Part shown: positions 14,912-16,786 of the stretch, piece by piece
Numbering within the stretch: position 1 is the stretch's first letter
How the letters are laid out: every line of letters starts with the position of its first letter
NCBI GenBank assembly: GCA_030018055.1
Contig: JASEGN010000014.1
Coordinates: 1-16,786 of the forward strand
Direction: 5' to 3'
DNA from: Candidatus Aenigmatarchaeota archaeon
GTDB taxonomy: Archaea > Aenigmatarchaeota > Aenigmatarchaeia > CG10238-14 > SCSR01
DNA length: 16,786 bases
Notes under the pieces: model-generated
Told to the model about the DNA's origin: nothing
Databases searched by the model: none
The model's input: only the letters and a program-made list of their open reading frames with translations
Position numbers and translations under genes: made by a program

Positions 14912-16066
14912 ATGGGAAAAAAATCTAAAGAAAAGCAGCCGACGAAAGATGAGATAATTGAACAGGTGAAGAAATTTTCAAAAAAAGTTCTGGAGAAATA
15001 CGGAAGGCTAATTAAATGTATTGTTATGATGGGAAGTGTTGTTCGCGGAGAATTTAAGCCTACTAGCGACGTTGATGTTTTTGTTGTTCTTGATGACACT
15101 CTTCAAAAAATTACACCCGAAGCTCATGAAAAAATAGATGATGACCTAGAAAGGATTGGTGCAGAGATTTCTAAAAGAATTTCTATTCAACCTAGTTACA
15201 CTCTCACTGAATTTTGGGATTATGCTAGGGTTTGTCACCCAATAGTTTATAATTTTATTAAAGAGGGTGTACCAATTTTTGACACTGGGTTTTTCATGCC
15301 AATTAAAAGATTGCTCGAAATGGGTCGTATACCTGCTACAAGGGAAGCGATTGAAAGTTACATGGAAGGTGCCCCTAAAAAGCTTGTGAGAGCTAAAACA
15401 GTCAAGTTGCTGATGCTTGCTGAAGATTGCTATTATGCTATGTTAAATACAGTACAAGCTGTCCTCATGTTCATGGGTGTGCCACCTCCTGTTCCAAGCA
15501 GAGCCTACGAGGGTGTAATGGAGTACTTAGTTAAACCAGGTATCCTAGAGCAAGAATATGCTGAGTGGTTAAGGGAGATAATTGAAACAAGAAAGAAGAT
15601 AGAACATAAGGAGTTGCAGGATGTTGCTGGTACTTTTGTTGATAGCTGGATAGAAAAGGCTGAGAAGTTTGTAAATAAAATGTTTAGTTTGCTGAATGCT
15701 CTCGAAATCAGAAAAAGAGAAAAGATACTTGAAAGAACACATGAAGTAATGTTAAAGGCTGTTGCAACCGCAATAAAAACTTTGCATAAGCTTCCAGAGG
15801 AAACTACAGAAGAGGATGTTACTAAAAAAATTGGTATGCCAATTCATGATGCTTTCAAAAAAGAGTTTATAGACACTAAAAAAATTGGAAGCTATTATCT
15901 TGATGTTTGGAAAAGAATAGAGGATATGAAAAAGCTTGTTGAGGAAAAGAAGAGTGAGAAAATACCAGAAAAGGATGTTTATGAAGTGCGTGAGTATGTG
16001 AGAAAACTTATTCATGAGTTAGCAAAAGTTTTGAGGGAAAAGGAAGTTACCAAAGAAGAAAAATAG
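14912..16066 (+). CDS. Second MNT-type nucleotidyltransferase (paralogue, longer)
   Basis: This 384-aa paralogue begins 4 nt after the previous stop, so the pair is one operon. The motif GSVVRGEFKPTSDVDVFV (41-58) supplies D53 and D55. The third-acid region is SIQPSYTLTEFWDYA, again with Gln, and SPELINF is matched by HPIVYNFIKEGVPIFDTGF. A helical bundle (about 150-265) contains R227-KKIE-H232, which fits the R-x4-6-H pattern of HEPN ribonucleases. A further helical segment (about 270-380), absent from the shorter paralogue, includes KLVEEKKSEKIPEKDVYEV. It may nucleotidylate a protein or an RNA end, by analogy with MNT antitoxins and minimal nucleotidyltransferases, but no partner gene is adjacent: domain and partner appear fused in one chain. 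Confidence 0.85.
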   Translation: MGKKSKEKQPTKDEIIEQVKKFSKKVLEKYGRLIKCIVMMGSVVRGEFKPTSDVDVFVVLDDTLQKITPEAHEKIDDDLERIGAEISKRISIQPSYTLTEFWDYARVCHPIVYNFIKEGVPIFDTGFFMPIKRLLEMGRIPATREAIESYMEGAPKKLVRAKTVKLLMLAEDCYYAMLNTVQAVLMFMGVPPPVPSRAYEGVMEYLVKPGILEQEYAEWLREIIETRKKIEHKELQDVAGTFVDSWIEKAEKFVNKMFSLLNALEIRKREKILERTHEVMLKAVATAIKTLHKLPEETTEEDVTKKIGMPIHDAFKKEFIDTKKIGSYYLDVWKRIEDMKKLVEEKKSEKIPEKDVYEVREYVRKLIHELAKVLREKEVTKEEK

Positions 16067-16073
16067 TTTATTG

Positions 16074-16541
16074 TTATAAGTTAATTTCCTTTTTCATTAT
16101 TTTTCTATATTCCTTAAAACCAAGCTTATTATATACTTTGAGTGCAAGCCTATTTTTCGAATCTACGGTTAACTCAGTATAAGACAACTGTTTTGATTTA
16201 AACCATCTCATTAACTCAGTCACAAATTTTCTGGCAATTCCCTTGTTGCGATAATCTTTTTCGACAAAAATATCAGAAATCAATCCAAACTTTTTTATCT
16301 TATACACTGGTGGTTTATTTTTAATTAATCCTAGTGTATAACCAACTATTCTGTTTTTATTCACACACACCAATAAAATACCATTTTTATTTCGTATCAG
16401 TTTCTTTGCAAATTTTACCCAAATTCCTTTCGCGTTTTTATTAAATACATAGAAGTTAGGATCAAACTTTTTATGGTATAAACTTAGTTTTTCTTGTAGT
16501 TCTGCTATTTTTTCTACTTCTGCCATTTGATTGTTTTGCAT
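16074..16541 (-). CDS. GNAT-family N-acetyltransferase
   Basis: This 155-aa protein has the GNAT fold: strand ILLVCVNKNRIVGYTLGLI (about 55-73), motif A with FVEKDYRNKGIARKFVTEL (about 92-110; R98-N-K-G-I-A is the acetyl-CoA pyrophosphate loop R/Q-x-x-G-x-G/A), then LTVDSKNRLALKVYNKLGFK (124-143), with N130 and Y137 in the usual motif B places. It transfers an acetyl group from acetyl-CoA, most often to an amine or a protein N terminus. The first 40 residues diverge from the family and may select the substrate. It converges on the nucleotidyltransferase operon with a 7-nt gap. The start is uncertain: M1 (16541) or M6 (16526). The probable transposase frame overlaps this region. Confidence 0.85.
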   Translation of the reverse strand: MQNNQMAEVEKIAELQEKLSLYHKKFDPNFYVFNKNAKGIWVKFAKKLIRNKNGILLVCVNKNRIVGYTLGLIKNKPPVYKIKKFGLISDIFVEKDYRNKGIARKFVTELMRWFKSKQLSYTELTVDSKNRLALKVYNKLGFKEYRKIMKKEINL

Positions 16542-16786
16542 AAAAGGTTGATGATAAAATAAAAAATTTTTGAAATCCCTTTCATCTCTTCATACTCTCT
16601 TAGCCAGTAAGCTACATGCTTCCTAGCAACCTCAAGCTTTCTTAGCCTTGGGAAGTATTTTTTACACCTGAAGAAGTTCTCTACCTGGTTGTTGTTATGT
16701 TGCTTGAAGCTAAGAAAGCGATCCTGCTTAACCTTGAATTTGAAAACTTCCCTGATAGCTCTACCATGGGCTGGGAAGCTATCTGT
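16514..16786 (-). mobile_element. C-terminal part of a probable DDE transposase (runs off window)
   Basis: A frame open from the right edge encodes 90 residues. It contains DSFPAHGRAIREVFKFKVKQ and HNNNQVENFFRCKKYFPRL, then LEVARKHVAYWLREYEEMK. A basic sequence with N-N-x-x-E-x-x-x-R shortly before the C terminus is typical of the third catalytic acid region of DDE transposases such as the IS6 and ISH3-like groups. The frame ends at TAG 16514-16516 inside the start of the acetyltransferase gene, so the last 20 or so residues (ISKIFYFIINLLCKTIKW) are probably read-through past the ancestral stop. The IS family cannot be named from this piece, and no terminal repeat can be assigned. Confidence 0.6.

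Noticed and set aside
1..16786. CRISPR array or cas genes
   Set aside because: No regularly spaced repeats were found on reading, and no Cas motifs appear in any translated gene.

Overview
This AT-rich window looks archaeal. It has an archaeal-type ATP-dependent DNA ligase, TATA-like boxes about 25-35 nt before many start codons, few Shine-Dalgarno sequences, and a tRNA-Tyr gene with the archaeal C1-G72 pair and several small inserts that fold like bulge-helix-bulge introns. A multi-intron tRNA points towards Thermoproteota-like lineages, but nothing here fixes the taxon.

Layout. 1-4173 (minus): a DNA ligase cut by the window edge, then a tightly overlapping three-gene operon made of a degenerate RimK-like ATP-grasp protein, an intact RimK-like ATP-grasp ligase and an N-formylglutamate-amidohydrolase-like hydrolase. 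4244-4998: a frameshifted, N-terminally truncated remnant of a glycogen-debranching-type glycosidase. 5033-8015 (plus): four apparently separate genes, namely a mechanosensitive-channel-like membrane protein, a small zinc-ribbon protein, a nitroreductase and an exported, membrane-anchored beta-sandwich protein. 8012-9010: two small Cys-rich ORFs (50 and 45 aa, minus) on either side of a 168-nt interrupted tRNA-Tyr(GUA) gene, then a very AT-rich gap.

9011-16066 is the least explained part and the best candidate for an undescribed system. A leftward operon (two paralogous 173- and 164-aa proteins plus a tail-anchored coiled-coil protein) diverges from a 51-bp spacer shared with a rightward operon: a 600-aa protein of unknown function, abutted by a 564-aa endonuclease IV/xylose-isomerase-like TIM barrel with an apparently intact metal site and a roughly 200-residue insertion. 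Next come two paralogous MNT-type nucleotidyltransferases with helical, possibly HEPN-like C-terminal halves. The joint role of these genes is inference from adjacency only.

16074-16786 (minus): a GNAT acetyltransferase and the 3' end of a probable DDE transposase running off the window.
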